This document shows positions 41,897 to 53,454 of a DNA stretch of 64,000 bases, piece by piece. Source of the DNA: Phytophthora hibernalis (Eukaryota; Oomycota; Peronosporomycetes; Peronosporales; Peronosporaceae). The notes under the pieces are model-generated. The model was given only the letters and a program-made list of their open reading frames with translations, did no database searches and was not told the origin of the DNA. Location of the stretch: the NCBI GenBank assembly GCA_012656075.1, contig JAAKBF010000253.1:170840-234839 (forward strand). Reading direction: 5' to 3'. Positions within the stretch are counted from its first letter, which is position 1. Every line of letters starts with the position of its first letter. A program made the translations under genes and the position numbers.

Positions 41897-44800
41897 CTGC
41901 AGGACTTGCTGATGCATTTTGTCGGGTTTCACAGGTTCGAGCACACGCAAATTCGTATACACACGAGTAGCGGTTGTTTTGCTCTTCGGAGGACTTCTGT
42001 CGGCACAACCGGCACTGAAGGGCACGTCTCTGGTGATCGTGCATTATTGAAAGTCTCGATGGAATTATTGCTTCCTTGACCTCGCGGAGCAGACTTTGTT
42101 TCTTCAGCATAGGTGAGGTAGTAGTCATTGTGAGCCGATCACGGAGATAGGACGTTCTAAAGCGCTGCACTCGATTGTGAAGCACTTCCGAGTCGATGGT
42201 AGCATTCAATTTGTGTACTCGTTTGTGCTTCAGCACGGCTTTCTCCTTTTCCTGAATAGCACGAGAAAGCGACGTATCTGCTTCTTCAATCCGCTTTCTG
42301 CTTTGTCAGCGTATTCTCTCTTGGACTTGGCATCATTAACAACATGCTCCCTTTCTTCTTGTATTCGCTTGACTTCAGGTTCCATTCGCTTTAGATTTTG
42401 TTCAAGTGGTAGCGCTCAGTGTTCCCAGAATTTGGCCCTTTCAATAGCGTCCATCCACTCTACCTCCGCGCGCGAAAGTGCGTAGAATGTCTCCACTGTC
42501 GCGATCATTCGTTCCTGCACCATTTTCGTCTCAAAGGCTCTGCGTTTTTCCGCTGCTACCTGTTGAGCCTCACGCAGTATATCAGCCAGACGACTAGCCT
42601 CCATTTCGACTGTAACTTTTCCTTGTACTAACTGATCAGCGAGGTACTTTTCAAACTGACGCTCCAGGGCTTCAGCTAAAACCTCAGCGATTTCTTTCTC
42701 GCGGATCTGCATCGACAACTCGTCTTCGATCTTCATTTGTCTCCATTCACGATGTAAGCGATGCTGTTCGTTCTTTCCCAACTTAATCTCAAGACGACGA
42801 GCGGCTTTGTCATTCACGCGATTCCTATCTTCGACCATTCTCGAGTACTTCGTCTTCATAGCCTCGAGCTCAAGCTGTCGAATGTATTCCTTCATCTCCA
42901 TCTCGGCGTTTGTCATCGCCTTCCTCTCCTGCATGCAAAGCACTATTTCTTCGACGTAGAATTTCCGACTCAAACGTTCTTCGGCCAGCATTTCCTTGCG
43001 TCGAGCCTCGTGTAGAAGTCTATCTTCCTCTGCAAGCCGTCGAAGTACTTCACGCCGTGCCATCTCATTTCGAACCAACTGCAGCTTAGCAAACTCGTGG
43101 CCCCAGGTGCCATACAACAGAGTGTACTCCTGTTTCCTTGCAACCCACAGCCGATCAAGCCCCAGCAGTTGCGCAACGACTGCACCTTGAACCATTGCTT
43201 GAACCATTGCTTGACCATTAGTCGTGATGATGGCGTTCCCTTTCAAACGAAGAAGTTCTTCAGCTTCGTGTTTCGTCTCCTGAAGCCGCTCTTTGCAGAG
43301 CACTTTGATGGCATCTCCTAACAATTCACCAAATACCTCACGTGTTAAAGTTTCCACTGCAATAGCGTCCCGTTCACGTTTACTCCACTGCCTCAGTTGA
43401 TTCTCCTTCGCTAGTACAGCTTGCTCATACTAGCCATGGCCAAGCGTTTTTCACTAGCTCGAGCTACTCGTTTAGCATCCAGACGACTAGGTCGTTGTGA
43501 AAGTGGTCGTCGTATTCGAGAAGGGTATACCCGACCTCGTCGCTGAAGTTTCATCGCCTCTTTACAAGCAGATTCAAGACTAGTTTTTCGTCCCTCCATC
43601 TCGTACACCAACTGAGACTCGTTTAACTCGTCTTGACAAATCACCTTTGTCAGTAGGACTTCCTCAACTTCTTTCTTTGCACGCCACGCCATTATTTCGC
43701 GAATCTGCTTCTCTTCAATCTCCATTTTGTAGCGCTCAGATACTTCCATCGCTTGCTCTACCCGCACAAAATTGTGTGTTCTGTCATCTTCATCGGCCAT
43801 AGCAAAACACTCTTCCTCCCTGTACATGGCTTCATAGGCTAGAATCTCGTCCATGGGAATGTAAAGTGTAGCTTCCCAGTGTAGTGGTGTCACCACCACG
43901 CAGCTATCCTTCACTCGATAGTACTTCACCTTGACAAACCCATACTTTGTTCGCAGTATCGAGTTCTGAGTTCGACAGTATAGTCGGTTCACCAACTCGT
44001 CGACTTTGTTGCGTTCTGCAACAGCTTTCTCAAGTCGTTCCTTTGAAGTCACAACCTGATGGGCGACGAACTCGAATTCGGCTTTAATACGTTGGTAGAC
44101 AGCGTTCATCTCATCACTACTTTTGATAAGCGCAGGAGCGTGAAACTCGGAGAACTCAGCTTCCTCTTCGACACCTTCAATCGCGTAGTTTGCCGCCTAA
44201 ACACCTAATGAGATTAGTTGTCCTCAACCTACATCAGAGTTCAATGGAGCGTACCTCTCGTTTTGTTTAGTTGCGGTTAGTCTCGTTTTCGCTTCCTTTA
44301 AGTTCTTCAATACTGCTTCATCTTCTTCAATCAGAGCCACAGTTCGCGCATGATCAGCTTCGATTAGGGGAAGCTTCCTCAGTATGGTCTCGTTTTCGAG
44401 CTGAACGTTCTCTAAAAGGCACGCTACACATTCAATGATCAGCGTAAGGATTAGGATTAGCGCGTAGTCATTGCCAATCACTTCATATTACCTGTATCCC
44501 AAGTCGATTAGTGCACTCTGCATGCTGGCCGAAGATCTGTTGAATGCGAAAATTGAAATTGCGAAGCCGTCCATAGAAGAGAATTTCGTCCTGGTGCGAT
44601 GCCCGATGAATATCCTGGACCAATCGTGGATACAATGGGTCCGAGCTGTCAGCATTTCCAAGCAGTGTCCCGCGATTGATTCCATGGCGATAGTTAAATC
44701 GTCAATAGACTTGGGGTTCAGGCGATCATACAGCATGGCTTTCTGTTCTTCTATCGATCGAGCCTCTTTTACCAGCCGGAGACGTTCGTTCTCAACCTTA

Positions 44801-47800
44801 CTAAGATGGTCTGCATCTTTGAACCGGAACGCGATACCACTACTGGTTTGTGCGCGGTGAATTCGGACATCTTCATCGAGCACTGGATCTCCTCCTCGAG
44901 CTTGGTCGGGGTCATCACACGATTTGGACATTTCTTTCCCACACTTCTTGCACTTCAAGCCGAAGTCATACCTCGTACCCCACGCTTTCAGTTCGAGATG
45001 CTCGCACTTGAAGACTTGTTCAACCGCAGCTTGAAAATTCGGGATCCGCAGCAATTCTTCTTTCGCTCGCTGCTCTTGATTAGACTTCAAAGCAGACAGT
45101 TCTCGCTTGTTAGACTCATTGACCTCCTTCATGAGTTCTCCTCTTGTCGGATCCTGAACTCTCGCTCTTTCGGTCCTTGATCCGCTTGTTAACAACGCGC
45201 TTAGTTTTTCGTTCCCAAGTTTTTCACTAACGCTAATTTTCCTTGGACAAACTGTCGAGCAAAGTTCTCTTTTACTTCATTCACCACGGAGTCGAAGGCT
45301 CCAGCAGCTTGTTGGCCAAGTACGTTTAGTTTTCTCTGCACTTGAAAATCAATCTGGGAAGAAATATTCTCATTGTATGTCGTCAGTCGAATAGCGTCTG
45401 CGTAGAGCAACTTTTCTCTGCGTGCTAGCTCACGCTGCATCTGTTGAGACAGGAAGTCATCTTCCTTGGCTTCTAGGATAGCAGACTCGTTCTCCTCCTG
45501 AATATTCTTCTGTGTTTCTTGTTGCAACTGCTCAATTTTTGCATCTTTCGCAACCAAGAGAACTCGAGCTTCTGCCTCTTCCTTGCGTTTACGACGAAGT
45601 GCCGTAGCACACGAGCTAGCCAAGAAAACTGCATTTGCGTTGTCCAGGTGAAACCATTCCATCTTCTCATGTGTTACTGTCTCCATCATATCTTCCGAGT
45701 AGCTGGAAGGACCACATAGCTAACATGAAGTCAGTAAGGTCGTAGCGTGGATAACAAACTCAACTTGTACGAACCTTATGCATAACATGGAGTTTTGTTC
45801 GGGCTTCACGCCACTCATATCGAACTCCGACAATCACGGTCTCTTTCCAGCACTCCCCAGCCATAGTCATTGTAGTTTGAGATTTGAAGCTGCAGTAGTC
45901 GCCTAGAAACCTCTGTACAGCCAGTCTCTTTGGCTCCATTAACGCAGATTTGCGTGCTTGAAACTCCATCCTGCAGTCAAAACGCGTTAGAATTTCTAGT
46001 ACCGAACTGAAGACAAGGGCAAGACCCACCTTGACTCTTCTTTTCTTTGCCCATGTAACGAAGTATCAACCACGATCGGAGGAGTGCCAGCAGCCAACAT
46101 CTCACTTTCACTGACCTTTCCTTGCCGAATATCAATGCTATAGTCGATTTGTACTGCGATCTACATGTAGTTGTGCACGCATAGATTAGTCAGTATTCAA
46201 CCAAACATGTTGACGGACAACAGCTCGTACCTCCTTTTTAATCTTAGCACGTAGCATGTTCACATACTCGGCCCGTTTGAACCGCTGGAAATGACCGTGA
46301 AATAAAGTGGAGTCCCACATTTTCGTTTTGCTTCTCTCCACTTGGATCAACTCTTGTAGAAGTTCTGTCGCCCGCTAACTACTTGTCTTCTTTGACTGCA
46401 TTCGCATCGTCTTGACCATCTCCGAGACAAAGTGTTTCTCTCTTTGGAGAAGCCGCACGCTCGAATATCTTCTAATCGCTCTTCATATCTGACTACGTTG
46501 TTTATCACGTAGCGATGCAACTTGCGTTTGGGGTCATTGATACCTCGATGTGAAATCTCCAAACTAAAGCAGAGACGCATGCCTGGAAAATCAAAAGTCA
46601 AGTTGTCTCCAGTTCGCAGAATCTACACGTACACAGTACAAAACGCAAACGATTAGTCCACGATTGTTCGCTCCTAGAGAATTTGGACACCTTATCCCAT
46701 ACTTTGCCACCAAAATCTCGAAACGTGTGCTGCTGCAAGGAGTCCATTTCAGGACCACTGTATACTTTCCAATCTCCGGTAATACTGGGAGCTGTTCAGG
46801 GTCCCCCAGGTCATCTTCCGTGTTCTCGTCGTTGACAATAAGCGCAGTTCTTTGAATACTGACGCTCATTTGAATTTTGTAGAAACAGCGCTTTGGGAGA
46901 TGGAAACACCCTGTGATCTTCCCTGTTGTCTCTCCTTCAGCCAGCATTATTCCATTTTGTTCAATGGAGTACGTCAAACCCATTGATTTCTTTAGCATTT
47001 GGTGACTCCACCACTCGATTTGACCCTTTAAAGGGAAAATACATGGCCGTAACCTGTTACCATCTTGCTACAGCATGGAGAGAGGTTAGTATAGCGACCA
47101 TTTCCAGCAATATGGTCCACTATATGGCACTCACATGGTACTTCTGGATGGCGTGGACGATGTCACCGCGGAGTGTGGTGGTCTGGAGATCCACGAAGCG
47201 ATCTCTGACTTTGACCAGACGTGCTTTGGCGCTGTCTAACTCCTGTTCAGCTAATGATCGAAACTCATTTACTTTCCAACTTTCGATAGCTTGCATCTTT
47301 TCTTTCTTGTAATGCTCATTCGCAGGAGCAACAGCACTCTTCAAAATCTCAAACTTGCTCTCCATTGTGACTTGGTTCAGTAGTTTCGTTGGGTCAGTAG
47401 TGAAGGGTTTGGAAACCTGGATTGGCATTTCGCTAGCTGCTTGGCCTGTATCAAGTACACACCCTGTCGCTGAAAGATGGCTTTTCCAACTATCACAGGA
47501 AGTTCATGGCGATCTTTTTCGATCGAATCAAACTGCGCCTGAACCTCAGATAGTTTTTCTTCCGCTTCTCTCAGCATCGGCAGAAAGGACGCTTCCGATC
47601 GGTGGGCGATTGCCGTTCGCTTTTGAATGTTTGCGATTCGCGAGTCTAAATCGCCATGCTGCTTCATGTAGACTGCTCGGCGCGTCACTAACGTGTGGAA
47701 CTGCTGCTTTTCAAGCTCGGATGGGTCTCGTCGCGGTGGACCTGCAAGTTCTTCATTCAAATTGTCCCGTTCCGCACTTACTTGCTTAATCTCTTGAATC

Positions 47801-49050
47801 ACGTGATCCTTTCGTTCGAGAATTGTCCTCATGTCGAGTCCCAGGTTTGTTTTCGCCTGATCCACTTGCTCCAGCATCTCACGCAACATCGCCACCTTGG
47901 ACTGAATTTCCAAGAGCCCAATGCGTTTCTGCTCGTTCTCAAGGATAAACCCCGCGACGTCGAAATCCCCACCGTGTGCTCGTCTGGTTTACACATCAGA
48001 ATGATGAGCATTATCTTTCGATCAAAAATAAAACCCACTATCTCAAGAACTACTTTGTAACCCACGTACCAAGACCCGTATGATGTCCTCCATCTGCAGC
48101 CGAGTTCCATTGCCCCGGCACGAAGGCTGTATCGAATATCCCAATAGAGGATGTGGTTTGAAGGCGTTCAAACGCCTGCTGAGCTCCTCTTCCTCGACCA
48201 TACGCATTTCTTTCTTCATGTCCTCCACTTTCCTGTCAAACTCCTCCTTTCGCTCTCGCTCATGCGTCTGCTGCTGTGCGAATTCTCGTGCTTCCACGAG
48301 TTGTTTCTGCCAGAATTTCATGTTTCGCTGTCGACGTTGTACCAGCCAATTCTCCGCTTTCTGCTCTTTTTCCTGCTGTAGACGATGTTTCTCCTTCATC
48401 GCCTTGTCAATCCGTTCACGACGATGTTCCTGATTTCTTCTAACACTTTTTCCTGCTCTATCCTGCTCGCTTCGGCTTTCAACTCTTGAAAGCGGTTCAG
48501 AAGAGGAGCGTGGCGTTTGTTTCGCTTCTTTTGTCCAAAACGGAGCTCCTCTTCCATATTACGAGCATCCTTCATCTCTTCTGCAACACGTTGATGAATC
48601 TGTGAGTACTTTTGCGTCTCGGCGTCCATTTCATGAACATGAGCAACATGTTGACGCATCAATCGACGACGTCGTAATGGAGGCAGCTCTGCATACTTCC
48701 AGGCCGTAGCCAACGCCTTTTTCCCGTCCTCAATTGCCGTCTCTTTAAACTGTAAAACTGTTTCCTTCGCTTGACCCACGAGAGGTCCGAGCACCTGATA
48801 ACCCTTTATAAGTTCCTGTTTATCTGCCAAGTCATCTTCATCTTCCTCCTCTTCGCCACCGTCATCTTCTTCATCCCAAAGTTCTACATGATGAGAAAGT
48901 ACACAAGAGTTAGAGTGAGTATCTGTAAGACAAAAAGCAAAACTACCGTACTGATCATCTTGTGAAATCCTGTGCTGCTCGTCCTCGAGAAACCCACTCA
49001 GCCAAAGCTTCCTTCCGAAGCTCCTCCTCTTCATCCTCCTTCTTCACCAT
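41897..49050 (-). CDS. Large coiled-coil protein gene, left copy
   Basis: Reads leftwards from ATG 49050 (MVKKEDEEEELRKEALAEW). Long charged helical blocks in several frames: 48990-48396 (LADKQELIKGYQVLGPLVG, KKRNKRHAPLLNRFQELK), 48399-48090 (HRLQQEKEQKAENWLVQRR), 47913-47440 (QVDQAKTNLGLDMRTILER), 47370-47120, a non-helical part at 46998-46347 (GLTYSIEQNG, EIGKYTVVLKWTPC), then 45689-45201, 45195-44488 (with CKKCGKEMSKSC), 44109-43430 and 43357-42230. Probably over 2,000 residues with short introns (for example GTAG...GTAG near 48950-48880). I do not recognise the family; the heptad-rich design suggests a cytoskeletal or flagellar structural protein, as inference. This copy has longer uninterrupted frames than the right copy, so it is the better candidate for a working gene. 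Exon borders were not fully resolved. Confidence 0.7.
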
Positions 49051-49104
49051 TGCAACGAATCAATTTGTACAATAAGAGAAGCAGTAACCCAAACTTAAAG
49101 CTGC
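41897..49104 (-). repeat. Left arm of a 7.2-kb inverted duplication
   Basis: The reverse complement of this arm is repeated from 56803 to the window end (64000). Inner border: gcagctttaagtttgggt on both. The outer border is not reached, because the right arm runs off the window exactly where the left arm is still matching (ctgcaggacttgctgatgca). The arms are highly similar, with scattered substitutions, small indels and at least two local replacements. Confidence 0.95.
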
Positions 49105-49312
49105 ATGGCGACTCGAAGACCAATACAGATCCTAACACCCAAAAAGCGACCCGTCGCCAAACCCACTCGAAGGCGAAATAATACTACAACGTCACGAAAT
49201 AGTAAAATACTTAAATAGCGTTAAATACATTTCTAGTCCTAAAACGTTAAATACGCGTTAAATATTTCCGGACGATCGGTTACTTCTGTAATTATGAGCT
49301 TCTAAGACAAGA
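49105..49312. other. Spacer next to the left arm
   Basis: AT-rich, no gene seen. Several short runs of gttaaata / cgttaaata repeat at 49205-49265. Confidence 0.4.
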
Positions 49313-49435
49313 GGACTCTTCTGAGAGGGGGTACTGCTCACTGTTTTGACGTATTTCGACGTCGCGGAGATTTATCCTTGAGAACGAGCAGAAACGCATT
49401 GGGTTCTTGGAAATTCAGTCCATTTCCGCCCAGAA
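49313..49435 (+). repeat. Dispersed repeat upstream of CRN-2
   Basis: Starts agacaagaggactcttctg and ends cagtccatttccgcc. A near-identical copy lies at 56693-56802 in the same orientation, directly before the right coiled-coil arm. Its second half (gtcgcgg-gatttatccttgag, gcagaaacgcattggg) matches an internal exon of the coiled-coil gene at about 57950-58015, so it contains a fragment of that gene. Confidence 0.85.
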
Positions 49436-49440
49436 ATTCT

Positions 49441-49484
49441 CCCTCTCATCTTCCTCATTCTAGAATCTGCCGCGTGGAGGAAAG
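49441..49484 (+). promoter_or_regulatory. CRN-2 leader
   Basis: TTCTAGAA at 49458-49465, 19 nt before the ATG, followed by tctgccgcgtggaggaaag. Spacing and sequence equal those of CRN-1, although the sequences further upstream differ. Confidence 0.55.
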
Positions 49485-49710
49485 ATGGTGAAGCTCTTCT
49501 GTGCTATCGTTGGTGTGGCAGGAAACGCGTTCTACATCGAAGCGGGTCAGTCGATGGGAGACTTGAAGAATGCGATCAAGGAGAAGAAGATGTATCAGTT
49601 TCCTGCTGACGAGCTGCAGCTGTTCCTGGCGAAGACGGCGGACGGCGCGTGCTGCCAGACGACGATGACCTGGACAAGATGCTGCACGAAAACGGCCCCA
49701 AAAGGCTTAT
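49485..49710 (+). pseudogene. CRN (Crinkler) effector N-terminal cassette 2
   Basis: ATG 49485 opens a Crinkler head starting MVKLFCAIVGVAGNAF, identical to CRN-1 for the first 16 residues, with LFLAK at residues 46-50. A single-base difference just after the following TADGA changes the frame, giving CCQTTMTWTRCC instead of the acidic stretch expected in the family. CRN similarity ends near 49710, where the palindrome-like tgtcgtatcttacgacgta appears and a transposon-derived region begins. No HVLVVVP motif or C-terminal effector domain follows. It is truncated and probably non-functional as an effector. Confidence 0.85.
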
Positions 49711-49989
49711 CCAATGTCGTATCTTACGACGTAGCCATGTCACTACGAATCTGTATGGGGCATAAAACTACGTGCAGGAAGCTGTATTAATTGTCAACAG
49801 GTTTCTCTGTCCAATGTAGTATATCCGACTGCATTGGTCACACCTTTACGCCGTCAATGTAGTAACTTCAGACAAACTGAGCACATCGCCAAAGAAAAGA
49901 AAGGCGAACTGTCGGGAAAAAGGGCTGTCAGTTCTGAAAATGAAGCGGAGAGGGTACGTGGCTCAAGCAAACGTGCATTTCGATTCTAC

Positions 49990-51560
49990 GAAAAAGACCA
50001 CTCATCACTACTGACTGCGTTCTACGCTCGCTACACCCGCGCATACACATCCTCAAAGTCGCTGTTGTCCGCGTCCTTGTCGCTTCTGCTGTCACCGTCG
50101 CCATTGAGCTCCAGTTCGCGACGTGTCTTCTTTCTTTCCAGCGCGCTGACCTGGGCGGCGCAAGACGACCCGCTTCCCAAACTAGCTGGAATGCTTTCGC
50201 CAGCGTCAAAGTCATCACGCCAGATGTCGAAACAGGTCTTGTTTACACCCTTGTAACTCCGGCGTATTTTATTGCAGAGCCACAGCTTCGCGTCGTCCAG
50301 CGAGCAGCGCTCGCAGAAGAAGGTGGTGGCGAACGACTTCTTGGCATCCGTGCGCACCAGGGCGCACACTTTGCAGGAGCGCTGCCGGCGCTTCTGCACG
50401 CCCCTGACCGTGACCCAGTCGTTGTTTTGCTCGAGCTGGTGCGTGACACGGACTGGGACGCGCTTCCGCTTCTGGCTGACGGGCGGGGTGGGTGGCAACA
50501 ACCCCAGCGAAGTCGTCAACCTTGAGCTGGAGTAGCCGGTTCTGCAACACCCTGAACCATTCGCCGCGCTTCATCGCCGGCGTACCGGCCATCTCGGCCG
50601 CCTCCTTGTGCGAGATATAGGAGTTGACGAGCGCCAGGTCCACAAAGCCGAGGAACAGGCTTTGTAGTATTTGAGGAACTTAGTTGAGGTTTCACTGTCA
50701 GACAAAACATCGCTATCAAAGTCATCTGGATCACGCTCAGGCTGTTGGTCGTCGTCCTCAATGACTCCGTTATCGCTGTCGCTGTCGCCGGAGCTGAAGC
50801 TCTGGTAGTCACTAGAGTTCTCATCGTCCGCCACGTAATTGACGTCCACCTTTACGCGTCGACGACGGGTTGCTGGTGCTTCTCGAATCTCCTCTTCCAG
50901 TTGGTGTAGGCTGGCTGCTGCATCTCGCTCCGTCTAATCAGCCTGCAGTATGGTCTGAGACAACCCGAAGGCTCGCGTCACGGCTCCTTGAGTGAGATCG
51001 ACTCGCTCGGAGCCCTCCTCGGCGTCGCTCGGCGTCCCGAAGAGCGTGTTTACAGTGCCCTGGGTCAGCATAATGTCAGTGTCAATCTGGGACGGCCGCA
51101 CATCGTCATACGGGGCTCTGGCTTGTTCTCGTCCTGCGCGCCCTCGTCCTGCCTTCTCTCGTCCCGCGCACTCGTCCTGTGCGCTCTCGTCTAATAATAA
51201 TCCCGACTTCAGCGCATGCGCCACGACCGCAGACTCCCGACAAACACGCGAGCACCATCTGGAGTCGTGTAATTCCACTCGTTCGCCAGGCCGCTCGATC
51301 GCTTTGCCTTCCATCCCACCGCGCGCAGCTGCCGCCAGAGATGCGGGAAGTGGACGTCTCCGGTGTCGGCGGCGTCTGCAACAGGGTCCGTGCGAGGACT
51401 TGATCGCGTACGCGCCATCCGGCAAATTTTCAAATGAGGACCACTCATCGTTCCCGGCATTCCCTGATCCTCCTTCAAATCCTTTCGTCTTGCCCCGTTT
51501 CTGGATTTTCGTTTTTGACCTCTCCGATCTTATTTTTAAATTAAAGTATAGCTCAAGCCA
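49990..51560 (-). pseudogene. piggyBac transposase-derived gene, catalytic core missing
   Basis: Minus strand from about 51560. N-terminal region: NDEWSSFENLPDGAYAIK, HFPHLWRQLRAVGWKAKRSS, GLANEWNYTTPDGARVFVG, acidic repeats DLTQGAVTRAFGLSQ, and DENSSDYQSFSSGDSDSD. After DSETSTKFLKYYKA it joins the C-terminal region: VDLALVNSYISHKEAAEMAG, EWFRVLQNRLLQLKVDDF, then a zinc-ribbon-like part CKVCALVRTDAKKSF, FFCERCSLDDAKLWLC. These ends match oomycete piggyBac transposases, but the DDD catalytic region between them is gone. Frame changes at about 51380, 50640 and 50500. The Harbinger-like element starts at its 5' edge (51563). Confidence 0.7.
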
Positions 51561-51562
51561 TT

Positions 51563-51620
51563 GGACGCCTGCCAAATATAGATTAGTCGACCGCTTTACA
51601 TGCAGCAGATATGCCGCGGT
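51563..51620 (+). repeat. Harbinger-like left terminal inverted repeat
   Basis: Matches the reverse complement of 56570-56625 with a few substitutions and one- or two-base gaps: ggacgcctgcc, atatagatta, cgaccgcttta, tgcagcagata. Similarity stops at tttaaa on the inner side. Confidence 0.85.
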
Positions 51621-51849
51621 TTAAAAGATATATGTTGACATATCGCTAAAATGCTACGCCGCAAATACCATATCACTACTCTCTACGTCCGACGGGTATT
51701 GCCCTGGATCGGCATGTATCAGTAGGAGCTCGCTGTGACCTTCGGGGTGTACCCGTCACTTTGCTCTGGACACCGCTGTCGCTGCTCGGCCCCGCGAACC
51801 TTCCATTTTCCTCACTTCGGAATTCGCGCGCGAAGGGCACAAGCTGGCG

Positions 51850-53110
51850 GTGATGGCGGCGGAGGACTCTGACGCTGTGCTGCTGATGACGGAGGCGTTC
51901 TTGCGCCACGACGAAGCGCTGACAGAGGTCCGGCGGGAGGTGTACGACATGTTGGTCGAGGAGGAGTGGAGGATTGCGATGCGCAGTCGCCACTACCTCA
52001 CGACGCAGTGCCTGGACACGCCGTGCGACGCCGCCTGGATGATGTTGTACAGGTTCGGCAGCGACATCAACTTCCTAAACACCACCAGCTTGACCAGGTG
52101 CGCTCGTACGACCCCATGACTGTGAAGATCCGTGTTGCTAACCGTGTATACATGCGTGCAGACCGGCGTTCCATCAGCTTCTGCGGCGGTTCACCGCTAT
52201 TACCACCTCCCGCCCCAAGACTCGCGTGGTCGCCCGCCCAAGCTGCGGTACTACCACCAGATCTGGGTCTGGTGCTTTGCTTCTACGTGGGATCGATGGA
52301 GCAAAGCACCTTGTGCATGGTGTTCGGCGCCCCCAAGCACGCTGTCGAGGGTTCTACGGGAAGCCGAGGAGGCGCTGTCGAATGCGCTGGAGGGTTATGT
52401 GCCCGCAAGGATCTCGTGGCCGTCCCCATCTCGCCAGACCAGCTTGGCTAAGTTAGTTGAGGCCCGTGAGCCGTTGCTTAAGCACAGTTCGGGTTCATCG
52501 ATGGGAAGAACCTGAGGGTAAGTTCTTCTTCTCTAATCCTAAGCTGTGCAGTGCTAACGATGTGTGATACTGATAAACAATGCACTGCATGCAGCAGCCG
52601 TCTAATGCTGACCTACAGAATGCAATGTACAACGGCTGGCTCCACACCGTCTTCGTCACAGACACGATCTGCTTTGCGGCCGATGGGTGCATCATCTGGA
52701 GCCGCCGCAACTGCCCTGGCTCGTGGAATGATTCCTCGGGTTCCGTAACAAGCTTCTCGATCCCGTGTACTGCCCAGACACGCGAATGAATGTCGTTTCA
52801 GATTCTGCGTTCCCGTGCTCGGCAGCGATATTCTAACGCCCCTAAAGAAGGAGATTTGGCGACTCCGGCCGTCGCTCAGGAGCTCGGCTCGAACACTACA
52901 CAACGCTATCACAAGTGTGCGTCAAGCGGCAGAGTGGGGCATGGGGAGCATGCAGAAGGTCTACCGCCGCCTCGCCCTCCCTTTGCCCTACGACCCCGAG
53001 CTACGCGGCCGCAGAATCACCAACGTGTTCCGCATGGCCAACTACTGTGTGCGCACTCGCAGATTCGCTCTACTTTCTCGGGCGAGGTGGAATGGTCTTC
53101 TAAACGATTA
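51850..53110 (+). pseudogene. PIF/Harbinger-like (DDE_4) transposase
   Basis: Start near 51853 (MAAEDSDAVLLMTEAFLRH, EVRREVYDMLVEEEWR), then RPPKLRYYHQ and LGLVLCFYVGSMEQSTLCMV, ARISWPSPSRQTSLAKL. First Asp in FGFIDGKN (frame change just before it at about 52490). A 79-nt GTAAGT-CAG intron (about 52516-52594) precedes QPSNADLQNAMYNGWLH, TVFVTDTICFAADGCIIW and NCPGSWND. Second Asp in VVSDSAFPCSAA; Glu in AEWGMGSMQKVYRRL. End near RRITNVFRMANYCVRTRRF. All three catalytic residues are present, but at least three small frameshifts (about 52110, 52490, 52740) break the frame. It would excise and insert the element together with its Myb-like partner. Confidence 0.8.
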
Positions 53111-53454
53111 GCTGTTGAGTGTGGCACCATCAGTGCCTTATTCGTAATACACATGCAACATGTTGCCGCTGTTATCTCGATCGATTCGCGGCGTCCACGA
53201 CTTCCAGCAACGACACGGCGTCCTCGGCTGTGGGCTGCGTGGGCCTGTGCCTTTTCACAGCCGAAGAGAGGAGGGTGGGCAAAACAGCTAAGAGGAAGCG
53301 CAAGTTACTCATGATCATGCAAGTTTTCAGTGTCGTGTTCACATGTACGAAAAGAATACAAAACTACTTCATGCAGGTGGAGGGCTCGTTATCACTTACA
53401 TTCGCCTTCTGCTCACCGTCGTCCTGCTGACCTTAGCCCTTGTTCGTGAGGGCT

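Noticed and set aside
51563..51575. Harbinger-like left repeat read as the N terminus of the piggyBac-derived protein (AGVQWLEL)
   Set aside because: The same bases recur inverted at 56570-56625, where no such protein exists, so they are the element terminus.
52132..53430. Several plus-strand frames after the transposase considered as extra genes
   Set aside because: They are alternative frames of the broken transposase, or (53119-53430) a short low-information stretch without motif.
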